This document shows, one piece after another, positions 1-13,451 of a DNA stretch of 64,000 nucleotides. The notes below the pieces were generated by a model. It had not been told where the DNA came from and ran no database searches. It saw only the letters and a program-made list of their open reading frames with translations. The stretch is from Liolophura sinensis (Eukaryota; Mollusca; Polyplacophora; Chitonida; Chitonidae). The stretch lies in assembly GCF_032854445.1 (NCBI RefSeq), contig NC_088304.1:2480001-2544000 (forward strand). Direction: 5' to 3'. The position numbers and the translations under genes were made by a program. Position 1 is the stretch's first letter, and each line of letters begins with the position of its first letter.

Positions 1-257
1 GCATTATATATTTTTCCGTATAGGATGGTTCGTATATGCATCCTCTGATAACAGGGACTACTTTCAATGTTTATATTCAAAGCACCCTCTACTGGGGATT
101 GTATTCTTTTCAGCACACAAAGAAACAACAATCATGGTCCCTCCAGCCTGAGAGGAAATCATGTCACATAATAAACATGAGTATTTCCCTCGTAAATGTT
201 TACTCAGTCGCGGTATCAAGCTTTGAATCAGCAAAATGATAATTCAAGATGATCAGT

Positions 258-455
258 GCTTATTTATTTGACTTATCTGATTGATGTTTTACCCTGTACT
301 CAACAATATCTCACTTAAGCCACTGCGGCCAGAATTATGGTGGGAGAAATCGGCCAGAGCCCGGGGAAAGTCATGATCATCCGCTTTTTGGTGGAAAGCC
401 TTCCCACGTTTGGCCGGAGAGGAAGCCACCATGGGCTGGACTTGAACTCACAAGA
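258..455 (-). repeat. SINE family A copy, 5'-truncated
   Basis: This is a reverse-orientation copy of the commonest dispersed repeat in the window. Read on the minus strand it runs from a B-box-like GAGTTCAAGTCC (plus 437-449) through a body with CCCACCATAATTCTGGCCGC to a tail complementary to tatttattt. The A-box end of the tRNA-like head is missing. The intact copy at 26592-26807 identifies the family. Confidence 0.75.
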
Positions 456-3400
456 CGATAAATGAGTTCCAATTAAAATAGCTTTTTTTTTTTTTTTTAC
501 AACTTACTCCGCTGAACTCATGGTGTCTAAACTGCTATTGTTTAAACATTTACATGAGCCAGGACGGAGTGATGGTTGCCAGATGGTTACACATAGCTGG
601 TGAATTCCGGAAAACAATTTTCTCTTGTTCAAATGTCTTCATTTTTAATTTGACCTCTTACGTCACATTTTCATTGATCTGTAATTACCTGATTAAGATG
701 ATTTTCAACATACTTTCTGCACCTTATCATATCCTAAATTGCAAGAGATTACGGTGGGCAGTTCTCGGGGAGAAGATGTTTTCAGTCGTACATCACACTA
801 CAATATGGCCGCCAAACCGCATGACCCAGATAACTATAATTTATCTCATTCAACCTGCAATGTTATCGGGCAATAATACCCTGAAAACACAATACAAATA
901 TGCCCAGTATATGAAAGTTCAGTACATTAAGGAGTTTTATAAACCAACATGGAGACAAACCACGTGACCCTCGTAGTTCATTTTTAGTCTCCATCTATAA
1001 CTTTTTGACTTACTTACCACCTATATTTTCAGATTACTACCGACAGAGGAATATATTCTTTGGAGAATTTGATTACAACCTAACAATAACAATAGGGTTC
1101 CCAGCAAGCTGTTAGCACCCCTAATAATGCTAACACTTTCAAGAGGGTATCGCCCAGAGGGCCGATCCCCTAAAAACACACATATATTACTTACGATTTA
1201 TTAAACGTCACTGGTCCAGAATTACTGAAAATGTTTAGATCCCCTTACCTGAAAATGTTCAGCCGTTGTTAACATTATATACCTGCCATGTATCTAAGAC
1301 AGGTGTCGACTGGGCTATATACCGGAATCCGATAAAGTTTTTATAACCAATGTGCAGACCAATTCATTACCAAACGTCAGGAGATCTCGCGGTATAATAT
1401 GTATTAATGTATATATATTATTAGCCGTATCACAAGCGAAAGCAAAATATAGCTCTGATTTTTTTTTTCAAAATTAGTTCAAAATTAACTTTGGGTGTGA
1501 GCATTAGATTTGATATCATGTTTAAATTATTAAAGCCTGATAAATATGTAAATGATTTGCTAGATACTGTTAGGTATAACGGGTGTCGGAATGTCCATCA
1601 CCTGATTAAAGCTGATTTTTAATCAGATATGGTGCACGTATAACGGACCGCTGTATGAAAAGTAATCCCTTAACGTGTTAATAACGTCGATTATTAATAT
1701 TCACATAATAATGAACTTAATAAGGTATTATGTCACACGAACCTATACCACTGTACGTGTTTTTACACATTCTGTATAATCAGTTGTAGGATGAATGAAG
1801 AGAAAGTGGGCTGGGTCGTTAGTAACATTTTTAATATGTGCATGTTAGTTCGTTTTGCACAAGTTACCTGCGTATGTGTGACGACACAATGATTTATAAC
1901 TGATCACTGTCATTGTCCGCGCTCATGACATAAATTGATAAAACGTGAGCTATAGGTACAATTTTAGACACCCCAAGTTCATAAAAAACAATACAGCTTA
2001 ATTACGTGCTTTGGTCACGCTGAAAGGTTCAGTTATACAATTTCTTACTGACTCATTCAGTTCTCGTTAATCTTGTGCACTTATTAGATGCTAGTGGGGT
2101 GGCGGGGTGGGTGGGTGTTGGTGGCGTGGTGTGTGTGGGAGGGGGGTGGGGGCTGGGCGATGAAATAAATTTAAATAAAACGCTTTCCCGAGTGATGGTG
2201 GCTCGGGTCCAACCTGGGCTGACCATTGTTTAATAGCATTACATGAAGTAACAAATTTGCCAAACACGCGTCATCACAAATGTGGTAATGAACACCAGAT
2301 TACACACCTCGATCCATCGCCATTCATCAGGATACTTATGTTGATGTTTGTTTTGCCCTCTTTCTGTCCTCCATTCATAACACTGAACAGATTCTGATAT
2401 TATATCATTCCGGGATACATATCACATATCACAATAAAAAGAAGAAAAACTTTTGCCGTAATAAAGAATACGATTTTATTATGGACAAAATAAATATGGC
2501 ACATGTGTAAAACTGCCCCAGGTAAAACCCCTGTCTTCATAAATAAAAGTCCAATTTTTATGTTAAAAAGATTGTAAAATATAAACATAACCCGGGATTG
2601 TTTTTACATGACATAGACATGAATAATATTTAAATTATCGTCATATCTCTTTGAAAATAGTTCTGTTCAGTATAATCGTGAGCTTTGTCACAGAAACAGG
2701 CCCTTTGTAATTATTCAAACATACATCAGGTGTGTCAGTGGCTGAAAGATTAAAACGCTTTTACAGTAATTCAAAGTGAATAATTTTTAACTGTAAGCCT
2801 TGCATACTTTCAACACATGTTATTGTAACTGGGCGCTGTGGAGATATTTGTTCCTCATCCGATAACAAATTCCCAGTATTATCTTAGATTATAACTAACT
2901 ATCTGAACATTCCAGACAACATATTTAATTATCTGCTAATTTAGTTTGTCATTTAGTTTCATATCACAGTTGTTCCCCACAAAATATTACAATAACGATG
3001 CACATTCTAGATTGTAAACTGTCCATATTTAGCTTTGAACGAAACAAAAAGGGAAAATGAAACTAATGTTTGGACATCAAAAGTATAATTACACAAACTG
3101 TTACATAAAAACCTTTAAGAGAATATAATAATATCATATACAATAGCGTCAAGAAACTGAATGTGAAAGTCGCGTATATTGGAATGTATAAGGGGGGGGG
3201 GGGGTCATCGTAATGGTGTGTGAAAAGAAGATAAGTTACGCGTAGATAAGAAGGCTTCAAAGCAATAGTAAGCGTAAACTTACAGCTGATGTGGACTAAA
3301 TTAGACTAGCCAAAAATCTGTTCTTGAAATCACACCGTTTTGATTTGTCTGTTAAAATTAGAAATTGATGGCGTTAGGGCCTTGCTGGATTAAGAGTGCA

Positions 3401-3600
3401 CAAGTCTTTTGACACAATTATTATCAATAATTATGGTGAGGGTTATTATTAACAAACCCATTAAGTTCGTAGTGACACACGCACTGTCGTAATTAAAATA
3501 TCAGATCTTCACGAAAATATCACATTGTTACACGCTGTATAAATCTGGGGACAAAAAAAAACGACTATACATATGTCATGAGATCCTATTGCCTGTCAAT
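456..3600. other. Intergenic, no gene recognised
   Basis: No reading frame here shows a recognisable domain, signal peptide or plausible exon structure. The longest open stretch (554-967, plus, 137 codons) resembles no family I know and has irregular composition. Homopolymer runs (poly-T near 483-498, poly-G near 3190-3204) are present. Any exon in this stretch would need transcript data to reveal it. Confidence 0.6.
2096..2158 (+). repeat. G-rich tract with G-quadruplex potential
   Basis: Within about 63 bases the plus strand carries at least seven separate runs of three or more guanines (GGGG, GGGG, GGG, GGG, GGGA, GGGGGG, GGGGG, GGG) with short spacers. This meets the usual pattern for intramolecular G-quadruplex formation. 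Flanking DNA is AT-rich and no gene start is visible nearby. Confidence 0.7.
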
Positions 3601-3619
3601 CACAAAAATAAATTCCATC

Positions 3620-6600
3620 TCATAGCGGCTCTGCGCGACGGGGATCGCTGAAGATTGGCCCCGGGAAAGGTTTTGGCAATCCTGGAAACCCGAAAGGAAA
3701 GTCTATGCCGCCGCCACAGCCCTTGAAGTCCAGTTGTTTTCCGGAGCCAGGGCAAGTTTTCCCACAGGCGTTCCTAGGTGGGTTCGTGCACTTGCGTGTC
3801 CTCGTTCGGGACCCCGCGACACACTTTGAGTATACACTCCACGACGACCATCCGCCATCAACACAGTCAGACCACTGGTTCAGATCTACTTCGGGTAAGC
3901 TTGAGCACTTGACGTTGGGATTGCTGTTAAGATGTAAAAAAAATAAATTTAATAAAACAACGTAGCTCTTCAGCTTAATACAGACATGCAAATTATTAAT
4001 TATTTTGACGATTTAACCTGCAGATGGTTGTAGATAACTAATCAGATAAATAAATAAATTATGACGATTTGCTTGCTATCGCACAGACAAATATTTATGA
4101 TAATGAATGTTATGGTTTAATGTAAAAGGGAGAACGATGCACACAGTCATCATCTTTTAAGAATTTTAAATCACTCTCGACTACATCGTATCTAAATCTA
4201 TGTATAGGCATCTGAAATATCTAACATGCTGCAAAACTTGTCTGGTAGTAAAATTTTAAATGAAAACTATAATTTCTGGTACATGTGCCTAGCTTTCATA
4301 TTTAGTCCGTGGAACTGTACTATGAAGGAGGACACAGTTAATTGAGGAGGTAAAGCGGCAATGTCATCCGACGTGAAAAACTCCAGACGAAAATTAACTT
4401 TAACATGTTCGATACCACTGAACCCTAGGTTATCACAAGATAAGCGGCGATTAGTTTGCATGCATTTTAGTCTGTTTCAAGAGAGCTTTAAATGAAATTA
4501 TAAACCGAAATATTTTGTAAAATGGTTTTTATCAATAGCGTAAATACCCATTGTTGTATTTGTTAGCATTGCGCACTCCTAAATCAGTATCACCCTTAGC
4601 ACTGTCACAATGTATATGCCATTCTGCACACTTCCAAACGATACGACATCATCTCTGACACTCACCTGGAGGACAACTCCTCCAAGACATCTCTGGGAAG
4701 AGAGGTGATTTCGGTGTTATCACAGATAATCCTGGCCAGGCTTGTCTTCCGGATCTCGTTAAGTTGTTCTGCAAAACGATTGAACAAAAAACGTAAAAAC
4801 CACAACCCTTTTTTAATGAGACCTGCTCTCAGAGTGGAATGGTCTTTAAATTGAGCACAAGAAAGATTTGACAAGCCAGAAATGGAACTGTTTTCAAACC
4901 TCACAGAAATGGCTTTTTTTATCTCTGGAACTTGGGCAATCATTGTCCATACAATTTCTATACAACTATCATTCCAACCAAATACCTTTCTACAGTTCTC
5001 TTTAAGTTTCAAAAATTTTAATATTTTCTCCAACTTACCGATTTTGAATTTTGCTGCAGCATCGTTGGTTTCATAGTAGAACCTATCAGCGTGTTTCAGT
5101 ACCCAGAACTGTCGTCCAATCAGACAAGCTCCTGTTGGTCCCACAGCGCGGCCCTCTAAGGGGGTCTCAGTGACGATTCCTGTCCACAAGTCGATGTCAT
5201 CAGGGTGGCTGAAGAGTAAGAACACACAAGTTAAGTCTCTTGTCTCTGAATTCCGCCTAGCTCATGTTTTAGGAGCATCAGGCCTCAGCTAAATCAACCA
5301 GATGAGTAAAAAAATTGATACCCATTTAGTTGTCGGAAAATCCTGACTTGCCATGAAAAGACTTCCTGGATGAATAAACCAAAATAGACATATCATCCGA
5401 GAAGAAAAACATTGAAAATTTATTTACAATAACAGTTTACAATATTTTGTAAACTGTTATAATATTGTACATTTTACCATAAGCTCGTACACATGATTGG
5501 TGTGTTCCATGCTTATTGCTGCACAGTTATTAAGAAACACACAGTAAGTCTTCGCATTGGTCTAATGTTACTGTATGTTAAATGTGATGACAATGCAGCA
5601 TTTTGGATAAATCTACACCAGTGACGTCCAATAAATTACAACTAACATCGCATTATTTTTACATAATTCTGCTTAAGCCATGATGTGTGCTAAGGGAACG
5701 TGAAAGATGCTATTACTTACATGAACAAAATAAGCCCTGATAAACTGACAAAAGTTCGTGTTTCAACGGTTACGTGTGAGCATTTGTCAGCTCTTTCACG
5801 ATTCTCTGGTTTTACTCTCTATGTAGCATGCCTTTAATTATATTTGTAATAAAAGCCAGTCATACCTGTATACGCTTTCCAAAAGAGCGGCAACAGCAGA
5901 GCTATGGTCGATTAGTCCTCCAGGACCGGCTTTGAAGGAAGCGGCGGGAGTCAGTTTGCACCAGAGTCTCCAGATATTATAGCTGCCAATGCCGTGGTCA
6001 CGTCCTCGCTGAATGTTGGTGGCGGCGAGATCAATGCCGGTTCCGGGAGCCCTCTCGAAAAGATGATTGGTGAGCTGTGTGGTCATGAGGTTGTCTGTTG
6101 TCTGTTGGTTATGGGTGTACAGATCCTTGACCAGGAAGGAAGGTCCCTTAGAGCTCTGGTACATTAGTGATGGATTCAGGAAGTGGTCTTTAAAGAGGTT
6201 TCCTGCAGCCACGTGATCTCTGACGGTGCTGTGGCCAAAACGGTAACCCGCGGCGGCAAATCCGTTACGAATGGCAGGGTTGAAGGCAGGGTTGTAACCC
6301 GTAAAGTACGTTCCCTTGGGCTGAGCAGCGAAGCCAAATCTAGATGCGAAAGTGTTTCCTAAAATCGTTGGCAGATACTCGTTGTAAGTCACGTGTTGGA
6401 TCTCGGCGCCAACGATCTTTCTGGCTTCCTGGAACAGGCGCTCATCGTTCCATGAAGGATTCAGGGTCTTCAGTTCTTTCGCGATGCGGTTGTGCTCTCT
6501 CAGGAAGATCGTGTGTAATGTCATCAGGCCAGGTTGCTGGTTGGCACGAACGTCACCTTAAAAACAACAGATTATGTTACTCAGCATTTTAGCTACTTAT

Positions 6601-9600
6601 TTATTTCTTTGTTGCTTAACAGCATATTCGAAACTTTTTCAGATATAATGTGGTGGTCATTTGGGGGGGGGGAGGCAGGGAGGTGGGGGGAGGGCTGTAG
6701 TAAAATATAATGTTCCATGCATCTTTTCCTTGTAACTGAAACTGTTGACAGCTTCTCTTTGTGTGAATCCTTTGAATTTCTTGTTTTATAGTTTTTTTAT
6801 TTTAATTAGGAAAGTATATGCATTTATTTACTACCAGACAAGGAAACGTTAAATATCCTGTAAATGTGTTTATGTATGAACAGTTACCTGCTTTGAAGCA
6901 ATGTTGCGATCCCGAGCTGCGGCAACCTGCTGTCCCCGTAGCTGAGGGATTCTGAAGAGGTAGATCTCCATTAGAGCTTGGTGTAACCTTGAGAAGACCT
7001 GGGAGAGAAAACATGCATTGACAACATGTTTGAAAGACTACCTCGGGGACTGACATATTAGAATGGACTGACTAATAAAACATTTAAAACCACAAACCAA
7101 TTTCATATTTATTAATATATATATGATTTATGATCTTCTTAGTACATGACCGTATACCGGCACACTTAGTACATGACCGTATACCGGCACACTTAGTACA
7201 TGACCGTATACCGGCACACTTAGTACATGACCGTATACCGGCACACTTAGTACATGACCGTATACCGGCACACTTCAGCGTTTTATATCAACAATTATAT
7301 TAGACATCAAACAATGAAAATAGTTTTCTAAAACGGTATCACACAAGTACTTTGTTTCCCAACGATTCTTGGTCAATACAATAGGTGATTCTTAGCCTTT
7401 TACCGTTATATCATAAATATGATTTGTTGTTTGCTAAACGATTGGCTGATCTCTTACCATCTCTCTTTAGTCTGACGTCATTCATGGTTTTTGTGTCACT
7501 TCCGTACACTGTGGAGGCATCGATGTAATGTGTTACCTGGTTCAGCTGCTCTCGGAAACCTGTGAGGCAAATTAAGAAACTTAAGCCACTGACTGGTTGA
7601 GAAAAATAATTAGATAAAAGATTATCCCAAAGTTGCCAAAGAACTCCTGTTTTCAAACTGGTAAGTATTTCTTGACAGGTTAGAAGGACGTAATTGCTTT
7701 CAGCCGTTAACTATCAAAGCTTTATTGTTTTAAATTTAAAATTTTCTGCATGCAGATGTACAGATAAAAAGTTTCCAATTCAACGTGTGTCTTGCCATAA
7801 TATCAATGTGTGTCTAGCCATAATATCAACGTGTGTCTTGCCATAAGATCAATGTGTGTCTTGCCATAATATCAACGTGTGTCTTGCCATTATATCAATG
7901 TGTGTCTTGCCATAATATCAATGTGTGTCTTGCCATAATATCAACGTGTGCCTTGCCATAATATCAATGTGTGTCTTGCCATAATATCAACGTGTGTCTT
8001 GCCATAATATCAATGTGTGTCTTGCCATAATATCAACGTGTGTCTTGCCATAATATCAATGTGTGTCTTGCCATAATATCAATGTGTGTCTTGCCATAAT
8101 ATCAATGTGTGTCTTGCCATAATATCAACGTGTGTCTTGCCATTATATCAATGTGTGTCTTGCCATAATATCAATGTGTGTCTTGCCATAATATCAACGT
8201 GTGTCTTGCCATAATATCAACGTGTGTCTTGCCATAATATTAATAACAAAAGATTCAGTAGCAAATCCCTTTCAGCCCGCAATTCTCTAAAGCGTGCTTA
8301 AATTGATAAATGTATAATTTGAGAACTTTCACTGATGATCACTAAAATGCAGATTTATATGATGTCTTCTGTGTGAAAGAATAATAACAACAATATATAC
8401 TTTGAATCTGTGAAATTTTTGATTCCCAATTAAAATATTACTGGCCATGAAAATCTTACCTAAATCACAGTTGATGTCTGGGGTTGCTGAAGCCCTGACG
8501 AAATTCATGCATGTTCTCCCGTGCTTTCCGAAGAAAGGATCGTTCTTAGGCAGTTCGATTGGAAAACAACCCAGTCTATAAAAATAAAATACATAACCAC
8601 TCTGTAAATACAGCTTAAAGTTGTATCGGAAAATAACCGATTCGACAGAACAACTTTAACTATGGTAATAAATAAATTTATTTAATGGATTGTTGATTAA
8701 CTACACACACAACAAAAGTCCACTTTTGTGATAAATTAAGAATAAGAAAAAATCATTTAAATCAACCTAAAAATCGATAATGTGGCACTCTAAGCTAGTT
8801 AACGGGTCTCTGTAAGTGATGGGTTTTTCTGTATTTTAATTCTCCAAAATGAAGAGCACTAGGTTTTATTCGTGTATCTTACCTTTTTTTGAATGGGCTG
8901 TTGTCGACGCTACCATCAGCCTTGCAGCATGACAGACGTATTCGGTTATAACCTGTAATATGCAACATTTGAAAGCTTTAAAAAGCAAGATAAATCAAAA
9001 AAAATAAAATAAAATACTTTGTGCCTGGAGGCAAAATCGTATCTGGGTGAAAATATCTAATATCTTATTTTATGTATAGGCTTACAGGAGCTAGTATGTC
9101 AGGAAGTTGTAACTGGCGATATATACTTTTATTTACATTTAGAATTCAAGAATATTTCACTAGAAGAATATATGATGGCGGCTTATTACCATGAATATTT
9201 GTCCGTATTGTAGCAAGTAGATCGGAAGATGCAAGTATATTTTAAACTGACCAACTACCCCTTCTGTTCCACTCTTTTTACACTGCATAGTTTTTAAAGA
9301 GATGCTCCAGTTGCAAAATCAATGATTTTGTTTTCATCTTACACGGACGACTACAGCATGAAAAATAAAACCAGCACAGCGACGACAGTGTGATAGTTGG
9401 TAAATGGTCACATGCCTCTTGTCAGTTCGCGCATGTTATGTTTTATGGAATTCTGTTCGGGTTTTATTAGACGACCCCTATATACGACCAGGATATTCGA
9501 CAGTTCATTTATACCTGTTCACCTGCTATATACGGTAAGTATTTTGACATATGGTGCCAGTACTGTTCCAGATGGTTTCCTCTAAGTTCAGGGGTTGGTT

Positions 9601-12600
9601 TCATGAGGCTCACTTAGCTAAGTAAGCCATTAACTACCATGACTGCGTGTGTTGTACAGATATAAAATGCACTTAAAGATAGACCTAACACTAAGTAGGC
9701 CTCATGAAAACGGCCCCAGTTTATGGTTTCTCCCACAACTTGAGTAGCGTTATGAACAGGAAATATTCTTGGGGAAAGGGAGGTGGAGGTCATCAGTTTT
9801 CTTACCTGACGACAATGTATTTTGGTTTACATCATGGCTGATAAGCTGGCCGAATTCCATTGTCAAGTGGGTGATATCTGGGTGCAAATTAGCTACTGTG
9901 CTTTTCTTGTGCACCTCTGTGCTGAGTACACGAGCATTCGGAAGAGGCTTGCCGGAAACGGCCTTGCTTCTGGGCGTCTGAATCCCTGTAATTAAAAAAA
10001 AAGAAGGATCAATCAACCATTTAGTTTGGGGATAACATATTTTCAACCCGACTTTTCGTCACTCGCTTTATATACATCTATGGTTAGCAAATAAACAGGC
10101 GCCTTTTGCGAAAATGCTATAACTTGTTTTATTGTGACACTATACCTGATATCTGTCCCTCAGTACATGGTAAACAATTTCTTCCTGACATATTCCAATT
10201 AACTTTCCCAGCGTTTAAACCAAAAGATAAGCTTATTCAAAAGCAGAGTTAAATTTTTTTTGAAATTCGGAAAACCGTAGTTTAAACATGGAATACTTAA
10301 ATTCTTTTCATTTAGTTACATCTTTAACCATGCAGGACGACTGTTAAAATTAAAAATTTTTTGGTGTTAATAGATCTTGCTTTGGAGACTTGCTAGTATT
10401 TGCTAAAACAGGTACTTAGGTTCTAAGTATGTATATTAGATCTAACCACATTTTGTCGATGTATGGTATAGCTCTTACTCACCATCGTCATATTGGGGCA
10501 CCAAAAACCTGTCAAAGGGTGTATTGGCCCTCCCCCAGATAGGATTGGCCAAATTATTACAAGAGCCATCAATTGTTCGATATTTGGAGTTTGCGTCACA
10601 CTTGATAGCTACATTGAATGGACATCTTTTTAGCACGGGCCGAAATGATCTCAACCCTTTCAACCCTTCACCGTTCACATTAAGTCTGGAAATACAAAAT
10701 TTAATAAGCAAATCAGTATGGTGCTGTACTATGCACGTAACGAAGGTGGATATGTAAATAATATTAATGGTGATGACGGCTTTAAGTTACGGGCTTTAAG
10801 TTACGAGCTTTAAGTTACGGGCTTTATTATCCATATCTGACAAAGAGCAGTGTACATGTAGTTTGCCCATTTTCTTCTACTTAATGTTGACCAGTGCCAT
10901 ATAAGCTAAAAATTCTTCTACTCAATGTTGACCATTGCCATATAAGCTAAGTATTCTCCTACTCAATGTTGACCAGTGCCATATAAACTAAGCATTCTTC
11001 TACTGAATATTGACCAGTGCCATATAAGCTAAGCATTCTTCTACTTAATGTTGACCAGTGCCATATAAGCTAAGCATTCTTCTACTTAATGTTGACCAGT
11101 GCCATATAAGCTAAACATTCTTCTACTTAATGTTGACCAGTGCCATATAAACTAAGCATTCTTCTACTCAGTGTTGACCAGTGCCATATAAGCTAAGCAT
11201 TCTTCTACTTAATGTTGACCAGTGCCATATAAGCTAAACATTCTTCTACTTAATGTTGACCAGTGCCATATAAGCTAAGCATTCTTCTACTTAATGTTGG
11301 CCAGTGCCATATAAACTAAGCATTCTTCTACTCAGTGTTGGCCAGTACCATATAAGCTAAGCATTCTTCTACTTAATGTTGACCAGTGCCATATAAGCGA
11401 AACATTCTTCTGCTTAGTGTTGACCAGTGTCATATAAGGTAAGCATTCTTCTACTCAATGTTGACCAGTGCCATATAAGCTAAACATTCTTCTACTGAAT
11501 ATTGACCAGTGCCATATAAGCTATGCATTCTTCTACTTAATGTTGACCAGTGCCATATAAGCGAAATATTCTTCTACTTAATGTTGACCAGTGCCATATA
11601 AGCTAAGCATTCTTCTGCTGAATATTGACCAGTGCCATATAAGCTAAGCATTCTTCTATTTAATGTTGACCAGTGCCATATAAGCTAAGAATTCTTCTAC
11701 TTAATGTTGACCAGTGCCATATAAGCTAAGCATTCTTCTACTTAATGTTGACCAGTGCCATATAAACTAAACATTCTTTTACTTAATGTTGACCAGTGCC
11801 ATATAAGTTAAGCTTTCCTGAATGCTACTCTCTACATGTGTTATAACAGAATACATTCTAGCATCACTTAGACAAGAGACTTTCTGTTAAAATTAAGATA
11901 AGTTTTTGAGTGTTCCTTAACCATTAAAACAAATTCTTAAATAACAGGAATGCGTGTAAATGTCACAAAAAACTGAAATGTGACATGCAACTTTAAATTC
12001 ATAACAGTTTCGCAGCGACAGGGTATGCAACGCATTTATAATGCTAGGTTAAACCTATCTTAAGTATTAGGAATATGTAACACTTTACAAAGTGTTTAAA
12101 AATCATATTAATACTTAAAAATGTAGAGGGATTAGCATTGGCGTTTAATAAAGTTGCACGTGAATATATTCAATTTATAAATACTATTTCACGGAACATT
12201 TCACCAGAAATTGATCTGGTGATTAGGTATGAAAGAAGGTTTGTTCAAAATCCAACTGGGTTGTCCTGCCCAAGTTTAATTGACTAAGCGACTAACGGAT
12301 TGCTACATATACTCACCGCTTGGCAGCTGTGGCGCTGGCCTGGAGGAATGCTTCTCCGGCCTGTGCGATCTCCTGAGCTTCGGAATTGACCAACAGGTGA
12401 GGACCGAATGCCGTAGATTCCTGGGCGGCTTTACTGGTTTTGCTGTCTGCAAAATAACAAACGTAATTCAGTATAGTATTCCTTTAAAGGAAAAGAAAAA
12501 CAACAATGACAACCATGCCTGAATTTTAATGTTTGTAATAAAGATGGCGTCTACTATCAAACTAACATCGTTTTATTTCATTTTCGAGACATAGGGTTTT

Positions 12601-12987
12601 TTCTAACATAGGTAGACTTTAACATTTATGGCTTACTTTCGCCGTTTAGTAGGAAACAGTTTCCTTTCTGAGCAAGTCCCTATCCAGTCAGAAATTAAAC
12701 TTACCTTCTACCAAAGCCCTTTGAAACTCCTGTGCAGCTTTACTCTGGACGGATTCAATAGATTTAAGAAAGTTAGGAGTGATGGACTTCTCAAGAGCCG
12801 CTCGCCCAGGTGTCTCAAGATTAGGTCCCCCGGCAATCTTATTAAGCACCGGGAGTTGTGAGATGCTTTTGGCAGCTTCCTCCAAACGCGTCACGGAAAA
12901 ACGTGACACTTTGTTAGCGACGCCTTGACTGCTGGCTGCACACGCCAGCAGCGCGACTGCAATTGTCACGCACAAGTTCCGATTCAT
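3620..12987 (-). CDS. Secreted animal heme peroxidase with C-terminal TSP1 domain (12 coding exons)
   Basis: Twelve coding exons join in one unbroken phase (2463 nt, 820 codons plus stop): 12987-12705, 12446-12317, 10685-10483, 9985-9806, 8952-8883, 8575-8460, 7559-7458, 6998-6888, 6556-5866, 5208-5039, 4768-4666, 3923-3620. All introns are GT-AG. Residues 1-21 form a signal peptide starting [16 protein letters not shown]. The animal peroxidase domain (about 150-719) shows distal His256 in [28 protein letters not shown], catalytic Arg402 in [18 protein letters not shown], proximal His507 in YRFGHSTV, and NIQRGRDHG. Residues about 742-789 form a thrombospondin type-1 repeat ([20 protein letters not shown]), followed by a Pro/Gly/Phe-rich tail. 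Family role: H2O2-dependent oxidation outside the cell (peroxinectin, chorion or shell-matrix types); the exact role is unknown. The residues that tether heme covalently in myeloperoxidase (Asp94, Glu242) are Ser255 and Gln405 here. Confidence 0.93.
7138..7275. repeat. 27-bp minisatellite, 5 copies
   Basis: Unit TTAGTACATGACCGTATACC plus GGCACAC, repeated five times with essentially no divergence. It sits in the peroxidase intron between exons 7559-7458 and 6998-6888. The identity of the copies suggests recent expansion. Confidence 0.95.
7777..8241. repeat. 23-bp minisatellite, about 20 copies
   Basis: The unit is ATATCAATGTGTGTCTTGCC plus ATA. Most variation is a single T/C position (AATG or AACG) plus rare changes. 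It lies in the peroxidase intron between exons 8575-8460 and 7559-7458. The order of T and C variants is partly alternating, so blocks of more than one unit may have been copied together. Confidence 0.95.
10782..10826. repeat. 15-bp tandem triplet
   Basis: Three copies of GGCTTTAAGTTACGG/A lie in the intron just upstream (minus-strand sense) of the exon at 10685-10483. Confidence 0.8.
10873..11816. repeat. 41-bp minisatellite, about 23 copies
   Basis: The unit begins CTTCTACTTAATGTTGACCA and continues GTGCCATATAAGCTAAGCATT. Copies differ by scattered substitutions (ACTCA, CAGTG, AACTA, AAACA). The array fills much of the peroxidase intron between exons 12446-12317 and 10685-10483. Confidence 0.95.
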
Positions 12988-13360
12988 TCTGGAAATCAAC
13001 AATAACAAATGATGAGTGGATGGATTGATCGATTGACTGATTGATGAATTGAAGAATTCATTAAAGAGTTTAGATTCCTTTACATCAAATATTCAATGGC
13101 ATAAGCTCATGAGACTTCAGCCCTTAAGACTGGTAATATTAACTTGATTGTTATTTATCTCACAACAACGAAACAAAGTAACAGAGTATTTGAACTTTTA
13201 GAAAAAAAAGGACTTTTACTTAAATTGGCAGAAATGTAAAACTTGTTAGGCAGTAACTTCCAGAATGGGAAAATTAAGTCACTATTACTATTTTGGACTT
13301 TACCGAATATGCATCCCTACATATATAAATGTGTATATTACTACAAAACTTGTAACCTAC

Positions 13361-13428
13361 CTCCTCCAGATGTGGTAGTTTTACAATGCTTGTATACAGA
13401 GATCCCTGCTTGTCTGAATGATACTGAA
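13361..13428 (-). other. Predicted non-coding 5' exon of the peroxidase gene
   Basis: On the minus strand a splice donor GGAG|GTAGGT lies at 13361/13360. The ATG-containing exon begins right after an acceptor (TTTCCAG at 12995-12989) with only one untranslated base before the ATG. An upstream untranslated exon is therefore needed. Its 5' limit is estimated as ~25-30 bases downstream of the TATA box, near 13428. The donor and acceptor are seen; the start site is inferred. Confidence 0.6.
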
Positions 13429-13451
13429 GATGAACACCGACTCGCACGTGC

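Noticed and set aside
4882..5076. Plus-strand 64-codon frame inside the peroxidase gene
   Set aside because: It lies antisense to an exon/intron boundary that is supported by phase and protein homology.
7777..8241. Regularly spaced repeats resembling a CRISPR array
   Set aside because: Units are directly adjacent with no unique spacers, and the locus is a eukaryotic intron.
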